Source: Antedon mediterranea
Lineage: Eukaryota > Echinodermata > Crinoidea > Comatulida > Antedonidae
Reading direction: 5' to 3'
DNA length: 64,000 bases
NCBI RefSeq assembly: GCF_964355755.1
Contig: NC_092676.1
Span: 8,352,288 to 8,416,287 of the forward strand
Shown here: one piece after another, positions 55,067 to 64,000 of the stretch
Layout: the number at the start of each line of letters is the position of its first letter
Position numbering within the stretch: the stretch's first letter is position 1
The notes under the pieces: model-generated
What the model was told of the DNA's origin: nothing
The model's input: the letters and a program-made list of their open reading frames with translations, nothing else
Database searches by the model: none
Position numbers and translations under genes: made by a program

Positions 55067-57849
55067 GGAATCAAAATGACGTTCTAAACCTTATGGTTCA
55101 GCACCAAAAAACAAGCTTAATATATTAATAATTAACTATAACAGTGCAAGCTGTCGTGTTCCCTACGCAGCTGTTGAGTGGAAAAGTCACTCAGAACATA
55201 TGAGCATGCGTATAATTACTATTACAACCTAATAAGCTGCATAGTCGAGTGATAACCGACCGCGTGCTTTCAGTAGAGTCTTTAAAAATCCCTCTCTGAA
55301 TCCACTCTAAATTGCTAAGAAAACAACCATTGGTGACAGGCCTTCTGAACCAGGACACCCACTGATAATCAACCCCAGCCATTGAGATTGTCTCTTCCGG
55401 GCACACGCCGCATCCATTACCCTACATCCACCCCCTCTTATCCTCCTACTTGTCATTTTAATTATCGGCCTAACACCACTAATTTAAACTCATGGTACAC
55501 ATTAAAGTAAATGATTCTGTATATCAATGAATGAACTCAATCTTTGATTTTTATTGGGGTCCATTATCCTATCCGTACATCGTCCTTGGCCTTAACAAGT
55601 CCAACGACTTTACGAAGACTCCCTAGAGGCTCATCTTTACTCGCAGGTGATTCGGAAAGCAAAGGGCTTAGTTTGATGTTACCACTTCCTAACTCATCTA
55701 CCTACTCAGTATTAAAAATAACGTATACATTTTTGGCATGCGGTAGATATTTTTCCCAGAACCAATAAATACGCATTACTTTACTAGGGCTTTCTAACTA
55801 TCTGAGCAGATTTAGATAAATAATTTAACAACTTGTGATTAATCCAGGCTCGTGCACAATTGCATAGTTAACACACTTGCTATTGGGCTCATTTGAGACT
55901 ACAGAACTCATTTAAGATGGTCTAATGATTGTTTTTAATGCTCCCATCACAGCAAAACACTTTTGCAAATTTGTTGAAAATGCCATTGTTTTGTAGGTTA
56001 AAAATCGACTGGGTATAATACGGTAGGCCTACTGTAATTCATCAATGAAAATAAAAAAAAAACTATAATTTATTCTTATTTGACATAATAAAAATAATTA
56101 AAATTAACTAATGATCCAGAAATAATTAGGAATTAAATAATATTTTAGTCCCGAATATCTATCTAAATGTTAGTGATACGGAACTCAAGAAACAGAACAC
56201 TTTTTTAGAATTCGAGGCCCGACCTTTGTCATTTTCAACAATTTTGAGTTGAACTCATCTTTAAAGTAAATAAAAATGTTACCAAGTTCAAACGATTGGT
56301 TAAAACATACTGTACCAGCCATACAATGATAAAAATTGTCATGCTTTCATTTTTAGTAAAGTAAGCCATCAGATTATTGAAAATAGTTAAGTAGATCGAA
56401 ACATTAAATTCTCTTTCTAAGTGTCTTGTTTTATTTGAAATTTAGTCTATTTAGTGAATAAAATTATTGATGTTCTTGGCAAATTCCTTTCTATAGACAA
56501 ATCTTAAACGTGGGGTGTGATGATTAATGGAAATGGAAAGTTGAGGAATGAAAACGTCTTCCTTCAACAATTACGTCATTCCATGATTTATTTTTATGAT
56601 TTATTTACTGACAAATAAAATAGTAATGATACATCAAGTATAATATATTATTACCATTAATTATCACAGTATTTCAACTAACCATGCTCTAGTTCAGTGT
56701 TTTTTTAGAATCTTTAATCTCATTTTTATTCAGAATTTCCTAAAATAATCACTCTGAAATTCTTTTACAAAAAATATGTATTGATTCTAAAGATTTTAGA
56801 TTAGTACAAATACCGTTTTATAATTGGTCAGATATTGTCCCACTCTGAGCCAATTATTATCTTTTGTTTATTAGTATTTTTCTGACCTTCAAACTTGGAA
56901 TTATTGAAAATATTGTCATAATTTTCGACATATTCTCGATAAATTCAAATGGGTCTCAATATTATCTTTTCATTGTCTTTTATATTTATCAAAGTTATGT
57001 TTTTAAATCGTCGTCTTTATAAGGTAGGATTATTCAACATTTTTCAAAATTTCTAAATTAATTCTGCTGATTCTAAGGTATTTAGTTATGTTTTTCTAAA
57101 CGGATGCTTTGAAATAATATTGTTCTTATCAGATTTGTCAAAATATGAGAATATTGTGCTAACGACGTTGGTAAGATGGCATTATGAACATTTTGATTGC
57201 ACGAGCTGTGGACGCAAAAACGCTACAAACAACGCAGCAACATTTATGGACGTCTGTGCATGTACGGTATATACATTCGGGCATATATTCCTCCCTGAGT
57301 TTATAGCCTCTCTAACACGAGATTTATAGAATAATGACAACTGTCAAAAGTACGTTTTTAATAAATTTTTTTCGTTTTTTATTGGCATTTCGTTACTTAT
57401 TTTATATATTTTAATTACTTTTTTAAATGTAAAACAACGAATTCAATGTTTTTATTACAATTACTTTTAACATTGTAACATATAGCCTAAACGAGAGGAA
57501 AAAATATGCTTAAAAATATAATATTTATAACAGAGTATGATAATAAAAAAGTGGGACGAACCCACACAAGACAAAAAAAAAAATACATTCGGGCGTTGCT
57601 TGCTTCCAAGTGTTTGGCAAATTCTGAGGATATACTCTAAGAAAACAATACATACTACCTGTTATTTAATCGTCTATGACATTATAGTTGTTAGATTAGT
57701 ATTGGTTAAACTTAGGACTGTTCGAACAAGATGTTTTGAGTTCAATTGTTAACATAATAGTCTAATGTGCTCGAGTTTATATGAAAGCTTGAACAAATCG
57801 TAAGAGAATGAATACTTTTCTATAAATAAATCGAGAAATGATTACTTAC

Positions 57850-57938
57850 ATCGGATTGTCTTTTTGATGTTCTAAATAAATCATCAGCTGATAATAAATC
57901 TTGATTTACATTGGAAGGTCTCAACACTCTAGTTTGTA
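57850..57938 (-). CDS. Candidate coding exon, unknown gene
   Basis: Between a strong acceptor (TCTGTTATTTGCAG) and a consensus donor (GAT|GTAAGT), the only open frame gives 29 residues: QTRVLRPSNVNQDLLSADDL then FRTSKRQSD. It starts needing one base from an upstream exon and ends in phase 0. It could therefore precede the micro-exon chain at 51815, but linkage is unproven. Confidence 0.35.
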
Positions 57939-58225
57939 CTGCAAATAACAGAAAAGTAATAGTAGAAATATTAATTATGTCTTACTACCACCCATTTGCT
58001 CTAGTTTCATGTCAAGCCTTCGATTCCTGGTCCTCGCTCACCGGCTACTTATGGCTAATGGTGATGATGGCTTATAAATATCATTAGGGACAAACGTGTT
58101 TAGAACAGATAATTAGGACACCTATTCTGTTCCTTTTCTTCTTCTTCCCTGTCTACATATTGTCGTAATCATCCCATGCCAACTTAAGCACACTTTTAAC
58201 AATCATTTATTTAAGTTACGGTGCT

Positions 58226-58528
58226 TTTAAAGATGTGTTGTCCCCCAAAATATGAAGATTACTAAAAAGACCATTTTGTAGTTTGAATGTAGTTAATCTC
58301 TTCAGTAGAAATAAATTCAGTCAAAAACCCATTGTCTGTCAGCCAATTTGACTATACAGTATTTTTCTTTGAATTACAGTTTTTTTCAGGTAAATAATAA
58401 ATTTTTCCCGATCCTATTTTTTCTCAAAGTGAATAACTAATATGGGACATTAAAATGGAATGTTCAACAAACTAATTGAAAATTATTTTTCAAGGGGGGG
58501 GGGGGGGGGGAGACAATATATCTTTAAG
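58226..58528. repeat. MITE family C copy with poly-G run
   Basis: TTTTAAAGATGTGTTGTCCC and AGACAATATATCTTTAAG ends. The right end carries an uninterrupted run of 17 G (about 58494-58510), where other copies have 3-5. Confidence 0.85.
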
Positions 58529-59970
58529 AGAAATGGCGCTCTGAAATATGATTAGTAAATATAAGGAAACTGTTTCACGATTTATTCCAGTCTATGTTTT
58601 TATCTTAATGTCTTGTGTTCTTATACATTTATGTTTATAGAAAATAATATTTTATAAATTCATATTAGCTGCTAATCGTACATGGTCAATGATCTCATCT
58701 TGCTAAGATGAAAATCAAACACATAGCGCCTTAGTTGTTATAGATAAACACACACACATTACTATGCCCTCGGGTAAAATTGATTTACTGTGTACCATGA
58801 TACTGTATTATTTTCATCAACAAATATTCCTTTCTAAGTTTACTCGATTGGAAAATGCCCTGAAACAATATTAATATCTATTGATATACCTGTGAAATAC
58901 GATACAACTTTATGTATTAGGTTCCAAGTTTAGTGTAATTTATTGGAGAAATTTTACATTATTCAATATATCAACCATTATATGAAAATAATATATATGT
59001 GTTCGGTAAATATTAATTAAGCTACATATTTAAGAGGTTAATGTACTTGTTCACCTGTTGAATGTGTAAGCGAAAATGATATTATAATTAATATTATCAC
59101 ATTTTTTTTTAATAGACACTGTTTTGTATAAAACATGTATAGAACCCGTCATTATGATTGTCTGACTCCTTATAAAACATTATTTTTTTCCTATCACGTT
59201 AAGACAGAAATCATGAATAATTCATGAGATTATAATGTTTTTAACATATACTTTTTAGTAGATTTTGAAATAGCATGTATATTCCTATCTGTTTGTAGCC
59301 GTTTACCCGGAGCGGTACCGTACATTACTTTAAATAAACTTAATTATCTCGTTAAAGTTATTAATTATGATAATTTTCTATCCCAATCATCATATCATCA
59401 ATCACCAATAAGCTAACACAGTCACAATAATATTTAAAATTGTTAAGTTTCAGATCGCGTAGTCACGTTTTCAGCGATAAAGATAAACAAGACCTAAAAT
59501 ACACTCTTGTCAGATTTAAGTGTTTAAAATATACATGGATTTAAAAGTAAATCTAAAAATAGACACGCAGTGATATGTGTACTAATGCTCTTAATGCTAC
59601 ACTGTGGAGTAACGATATTTCTTCATATTAAAACTAGTAAATCTTTATTTTTAAAAGCGTTAACAACTAATAAAATCGTATGATATGGGTCATAATTGCC
59701 GTAAGATACTGTGTCATTTTAATGGTAAGTGGTGTTGGCAAGTGGGCAAGGGCTAAGTACCTATACGTTCAGTATCTACTAATTAAATTCAATTCAACGC
59801 AACGTTTATTTCCTTTTTTCGTTTCGTCAAATATATATCCAAAGAAATCATTATAGACATTTTAAAAGAGGTGAAATTCATTCAGAGCAACAACACGGAA
59901 TTAATCGTCGATATACTGATTCAATTCCATCGTTTTCCCTTATATTTATATGAATTTTAGGAAATAGTTT
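58529..59970. other. AT-rich stretch without recognised gene
   Basis: No exon, RNA gene or repeat boundary recognised. Confidence 0.4.
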
Positions 59971-60130
59971 TAAGCTCTGTCTAAACTATCAAACGTTATG
60001 TGATGTGCCCATACTGTATATAGACACGATGATGTCATATCACTACCATATTTTTAGCATTATCACTACCATATTTAGGCATACCACACTTTTTTTGTCA
60101 AACTAGTTTGATAGTGTAGACTGAGCTTAA
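59971..60130. repeat. MITE family A copy
   Basis: TAAGCTCTGTCTAAACTATC and TTTGATAGTGTAGACTGAGC ends, followed by TTAA. Confidence 0.85.
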
Positions 60131-60198
60131 GAAAGTGAAGTCTGATAATTAAATTCAATTCATTCAAAGTTGCAGATTGTAAATGTTAAAGAGACTCT

Positions 60199-60347
60199 TA
60201 AAGCTTGTTTCCTACTTGGACGCAACGCAAGGATGCAAGTAATCTGACCAATCACTACGTGATGAACCGTCCGTATGTCGCTTGTGATTGGTCAACTCAA
60301 TTTACTTGCGTTGCATCTACATTTTTGCGTTGTGTCCAAGTGCTTAT
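60199..60347. repeat. MITE family B copy
   Basis: AAAGCTTGTTTCCTACTTGG and GCGTTGTGTCCAAGTGCTTA ends; arms diverged but complementary. Confidence 0.75.
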
Positions 60348-60928
60348 TGTTTCTATTTTTAAGGTCTCAAACATTATTAGATTATTGACCTAATGCAAGT
60401 TTACAGTTTTAATTTACATTAGAAAAATAACGCATTTTGGTTGCGAGTAACACACAAATAGTGCACATTACATATCACCTTTACTGCGTCAGTGGCAATC
60501 GACTTGACATCGGCCTTGTTTACGCCTGTATATGTGACACAAAGTGACTACTATAATTCACAATAAATACGTAATAAGCACGCCTTCTCATTTTAAGTAA
60601 TCCGTAACAAGATTGTACTTGAAATTCTTAGCAGACGAAGTATAATTCGATAATAAGTCCAATATCTTGTCACGATCTGTAATTCGATTCTTTATGAAAA
60701 ATGCATCTAAGTTATAACGTATAAATCTCTCAAATATCTAAATGCTAATTCTGATTTCATGTATGTCTCAATTTGTAAGCCTAGTCATCAATGGTAATAT
60801 CTATTTGCAGAAGCTGTGTCTGGCCGGCGATGATAAAAAAAAAAGTATAGGCCTAGGCCTAAAAAGTCATTTGCAAAACCACTAATTTGCCTAATTTAAA
60901 CTATTTAAAAATGGAATAACCATTCGCT

Positions 60929-61284
60929 TAAAGATGTATTGTCCTCCAAAAACATGAAAAATAAAGATTATTTAGATCAGACTTTGAATAGGTTATTTTG
61001 TAGTTTTAATAAAGTTATTCATTTCCGTAGAAAAAAAACCCTACAAAATAATGTTTTCACTTATAAAATAACACAAAAAATGGTTAAATTCAACCAAAAA
61101 TCCATTGGCTAGATGCCAATTTGACCACTTTTTGCTTTAACTTACAGTTTTTTCAAGTAGATAAAATTGTTTTTAGATCCAATTTTTTTGTCAAAGTGGA
61201 TAATTATTATGTGATATTAAAATGGCATATTAAAAAAAAAAACGTTGTAAACATTTTTTTTCAGGGGGACAATACATCTTTAAG
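60929..61284. repeat. MITE family C copy
   Basis: CTTAAAGATGTATTGTCCTC and GGGGGACAATACATCTTTAA ends with full-length core. Confidence 0.85.
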
Positions 61285-61457
61285 TTTAAAACACCTTATT
61301 TTGATTTTACGACATTAAGAGATACTGTTAATAAAGTTCGTAGTAATCCAATATTTACTACATTAGTGTTAATATAACAATATGAATACACCGTGGAGCA
61401 TAGTGTCACAATGTCAACAACATAATATTATCAAAGTAACAACGGTAACGATAACTG

Positions 61458-61563
61458 TCTACATCAAACTTTATGTGACAAAAAAAATGTGATATGCCCA
61501 TATATGGACATGATGATGTCGTATAACTAAATTGGGCATATCACTACCATATTTGAGCATATA
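61458..61563. repeat. MITE family A, right end replaced by a minisatellite
   Basis: Left end TGTCTACATCAAACTTTATG, interior to ATATCACTACCATATTTGAG; then the next tandem repeat begins instead of the right TIR. Confidence 0.75.
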
Positions 61564-61955
61564 ATTCAGCGCACATGGTTCAGCGCATGTGGTTTAGCGC
61601 ACATACTTCAGCGCGCATAATTTAGCGCACATGGTTCAGCGCACGCAATTCAGTGCAGATGGTTCAGAACACGTGGTTCAGTGACATGGTTCAGCGCACG
61701 TGGTTCAGCACACGTGTTTCAGCGCACATGGTTAAGCGCATGTGTTTCAGCGCACAGAGTTCAGCGCACGTGTTTCAGCGCACAGAGTTCAGCGCACGTG
61801 TTTCAGCGCACAGAGTTCAGCGCACGTGTTTCAGTGCACAGAGTTCATCGCACGTGTTTCAGCGCACAGAGTTCAGCGCACGTGTTTCAGCGCACAGAGT
61901 TTAGCGCACCTGTTTCAGTGCACGTGTTTCAGCGCACAGAGTTCAGCGCACATTA
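61564..61955. repeat. TTCAGCGCAC minisatellite, 14-bp and 28-bp units
   Basis: Starts as 14-bp units (TTCAGCGCACATGG and variants), then homogenises into a 28-bp unit of TTCAGCGCACGTGT plus TTCAGCGCACAGAG from about 61745. The long open plus-strand frames here are a by-product of repeat structure. Confidence 0.95.
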
Positions 61956-62242
61956 CATTAATTGAAACAATACACAATCAATTTTTCTGAATGTTCTAAT
62001 ATGCAATTTATGTGCAAAAATATTTTTACATTCTAATTACAAAAAGAAAAAAAAAACGTTTTTTTAATTTAGAAAGCAATTATCATAAACAGTTTTCCTT
62101 CATCGATTTCATTTTTAACACACTGATTATATTTTTTGACTCATAGCCGGAACATAATAGTTCGTACATTGAAACACATCAGGCCCATTCGGGATCTGGT
62201 TTTATTTAAGGAGCGTATTTGTGTACGCAACAATACTTGAAC

Positions 62243-62276
62243 CAGGGAAGAGTGAAATTAATGTCACTCTTCCCTG
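62243..62276. other. 34-bp hairpin
   Basis: CAGGGAAGAGTG pairs with CACTCTTCCCTG (one-base offsets at the centre) around AAATTAATGT. Similar design to the palindrome at 44728. Confidence 0.7.
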
Positions 62277-63242
62277 CTTGAACAAATATTTTGAACAACA
62301 CTTTTGCTGCAACAGATGATACGATCATAAAGCTTCATATATATTAAATATTTTCTTCTGTAGGTTTATCATTATTAAAAATAAATTATAATTGATACCT
62401 TTTAATCGTGTTGTATAGTATAATGTTTATTTCCAACATCAGTTTATATAACATAATATATTTTCTTGTCAATAAAATGAGGAAAGGAAGGAAACAAGTG
62501 GTTGAAAACTTATAGATCATCTCTCCTTTGTTTTAAATCATTGTGTACAATTAAGTTATGACGTAAGGCAATATATAATAAAGTTCAGAAAAGAAAAATT
62601 AACTTTACTTATACAACATTAAAAACAATTTTTTCTGTTTATACATTCGTTTGAACTCAACAAGAGATTTACATTTTTTTTAAAGCCACATCGAACGAAT
62701 TCCCGGAAAGGAAAGTAGGTTTAACCTCCTCTCAAATGTGCTGTGAGCAAGCAAGACAGATTGCTCTTCTATGGATTCTTCGAGTATTTCTTTTAAAAAA
62801 AACACAAAACAAAGGGTTCTCTAAATTAAGATATGTTGAAATAATATTCAAAGAGTTTACTAGTTTTAATATTAAGCTGGTGTTACTGTGCCTGAAGTAA
62901 CTGATATCTAAATATGGGAAAGCAATACGTCTGATGTGTACGTCAGTCTGGATGCCGCGTCAAAAAAGTTGGGAAACATTAATTACATTCTTTATAATAC
63001 TGTATATTCTATACACTATGGTGTACTTTAGTTTTGTAACTACAGGTATCATTGTGTTTGGAACGACAATCAAACTAACGATAGTGTAGGCGTTATGGCA
63101 AATGAAAAGACGAAATGGTATATTGCTGCCCACACGCATGATTTAAATGCAGTTTGAAATTTAACATTCTTTTTAGACACAAAAGAACCAACTAAACTAA
63201 ATTTTTAACAGACCAGCAAAAGCGATTGCACTCCCCATCATC
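62277..63242. other. AT-rich stretch without recognised gene
   Basis: Nothing supported. Confidence 0.4.
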
Positions 63243-63560
63243 CGCGAGTGAGTGGCCGAGCGGTTAAGATAGTGGAACCGTAATTACGTAGCCATAACAT
63301 CGGCAAGGGTTCGAGGCTCACTCGCTTCATGGTTCTGTTGGTAGAACGAGTCTTCTCGGATAAGGACTATACAACGTAGGTCCAATGTACACATGTGCAC
63401 TTTAAATAACCTAGTACATCTTTCGATACGAGTAGGGGGTTACTAGTCCACACACACAGCCACTGTCACACACAGCCACTGTGCAATTGGAACTGGACCG
63501 TTTTTAGAGGTGTTTACCACCTGTTGGTCCCGATCCTTCACTAACAGTGTTAGTGAGAAG
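63243..63560 (+). repeat. tRNA-derived SINE, copy 3 of 3
   Basis: Best-preserved tRNA-like head: GCGAGTGAG pairs with CTCACTCGC, with GTGGCCGAGCGGTTAAGA and GGGTTCGAGGC as A and B boxes. The body (GTAGGTCCAATGTACACA, AGTAGGGGGTTAC) as in copies at 1088 and 14417. Confidence 0.82.
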
Positions 63561-63960
63561 TTAAGACCGTAAAGGTAGTAAAAACGTCATTTCCGATTTC
63601 AAATAACCTGAACTATTACTCAATTGAAAGCCTTTATGGCACGTCCGATAATTATAGTATGATTCCACAGGTGAAATGCTGACGCAAAGCTATATGTGCG
63701 AAAATAATAGGGATTTATTGAAATATTGGCGACATATCCAGCTGATGATTGATTATTTCACAGGATGTGTGGCGAGTGAACCTACCATGGCCACACGTGG
63801 TCATGGCATTCAAACACATCTTTAGTTTGAAATAATATTTATAATTAACTCACTCTAATTACGATAAATCTTTTTAATTACCATGGCTACAAAGCTAAGA
63901 AGGTCGTCACACATTAGATCAATGTCTATAAGGTGATTTAGCTCACAAAATGAATATTTT

Positions 63961-64000
63961 TAAGCTCTGTCTACACTATCAAACTAGTTTGACAAAAAAA
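63961..64000. repeat. MITE family A, cut by window end
   Basis: TAAGCTCTGTCTACACTATC followed by AAACTAGTTTGACAAAAAAA at the edge of the window. Confidence 0.8.

Noticed and set aside
55564-55702. Minus-strand 45-codon frame (SPLLSESPASKDEPLGSLRK) followed by AATAAA
   Set aside because: Looks protein-like but has a poor acceptor and no partner exon; might be a transposon remnant. Not strong enough to call.
57120-57329. Plus-strand open frame with a good acceptor and donor at 57132-57169
   Set aside because: No second exon of matching phase and no recognisable domain; left as possible chance.
60490-60533. Possible minus-strand exon (VNKADVKSIATDA)
   Set aside because: Good acceptor but end phase does not match the next candidate exon at 57850.
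61653-61990. Three overlapping open frames of 82-94 codons
   Set aside because: By-product of the TTCAGCGCAC minisatellite, open in all plus frames.

Overview
The window looks like animal nuclear DNA, most likely from a marine invertebrate deuterostome such as an echinoderm or hemichordate. It is AT-rich, its genes are cut into many short exons with GT-AG introns, and it is full of small palindromic transposons and tRNA- or 5S-derived SINEs. The palindromic word TAGGCCTA recurs along its whole length. The species call is inference; nothing here identifies the organism directly. All protein and repeat family assignments come from recalled family features, not from a search.

Layout. 1-4.4 kb: repeats only. 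4.5-18.9 kb (minus): a 19-exon gene whose translation matches HPS6, a subunit of the BLOC-2 complex; its introns hold many MITEs, a 5S-rRNA-derived SINE, tRNA-derived SINEs, a LINE tail and a 0.9-kb minisatellite. 19.7-28.0 kb: one 8.3-kb Mutator-like (MULE) DNA transposon with GC-rich terminal inverted repeats, a candidate 9-bp target duplication, and an 8-exon minus-strand transposase (PHD-like finger, FLYWCH-like finger, MULE catalytic domain). A second, TA-flanked inverted-repeat element sits in one of its introns, and that element holds MITEs and a 1.2-kb tandem duplication. 28.75-31.86 kb (plus): a six-exon secreted M12B (reprolysin/ADAM-type) metalloprotease that stops just after the catalytic domain. 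32.8 kb: an orphan signal-peptide-like first exon. 39.7-41.0 kb (plus): an intronless class A GPCR that I recognise as GPR19, with a degraded copy of its C-terminal tail directly upstream. 41-48 kb: repeats, a LINE fragment, tRNA-like sequences, a perfect 335-bp tandem duplication and a composite inverted repeat. 48.7-54.0 kb (minus): a chain of tiny candidate exons (3-60 nt, all multiples of 3) with unusually good splice signals. 53-58 kb: isolated candidate exons and a Penelope-like fragment with a hammerhead ribozyme core. 58-64 kb: repeats and unassigned AT-rich DNA.

The recognised host genes (BLOC-2 subunit, secreted protease, orphan GPCR) have no evident shared pathway. The strongest stories are the nested transposons at 19.7-28.0 kb, the micro-exon chain at 48.7-54.0 kb, and several MITE families present in many hairpin-forming copies.
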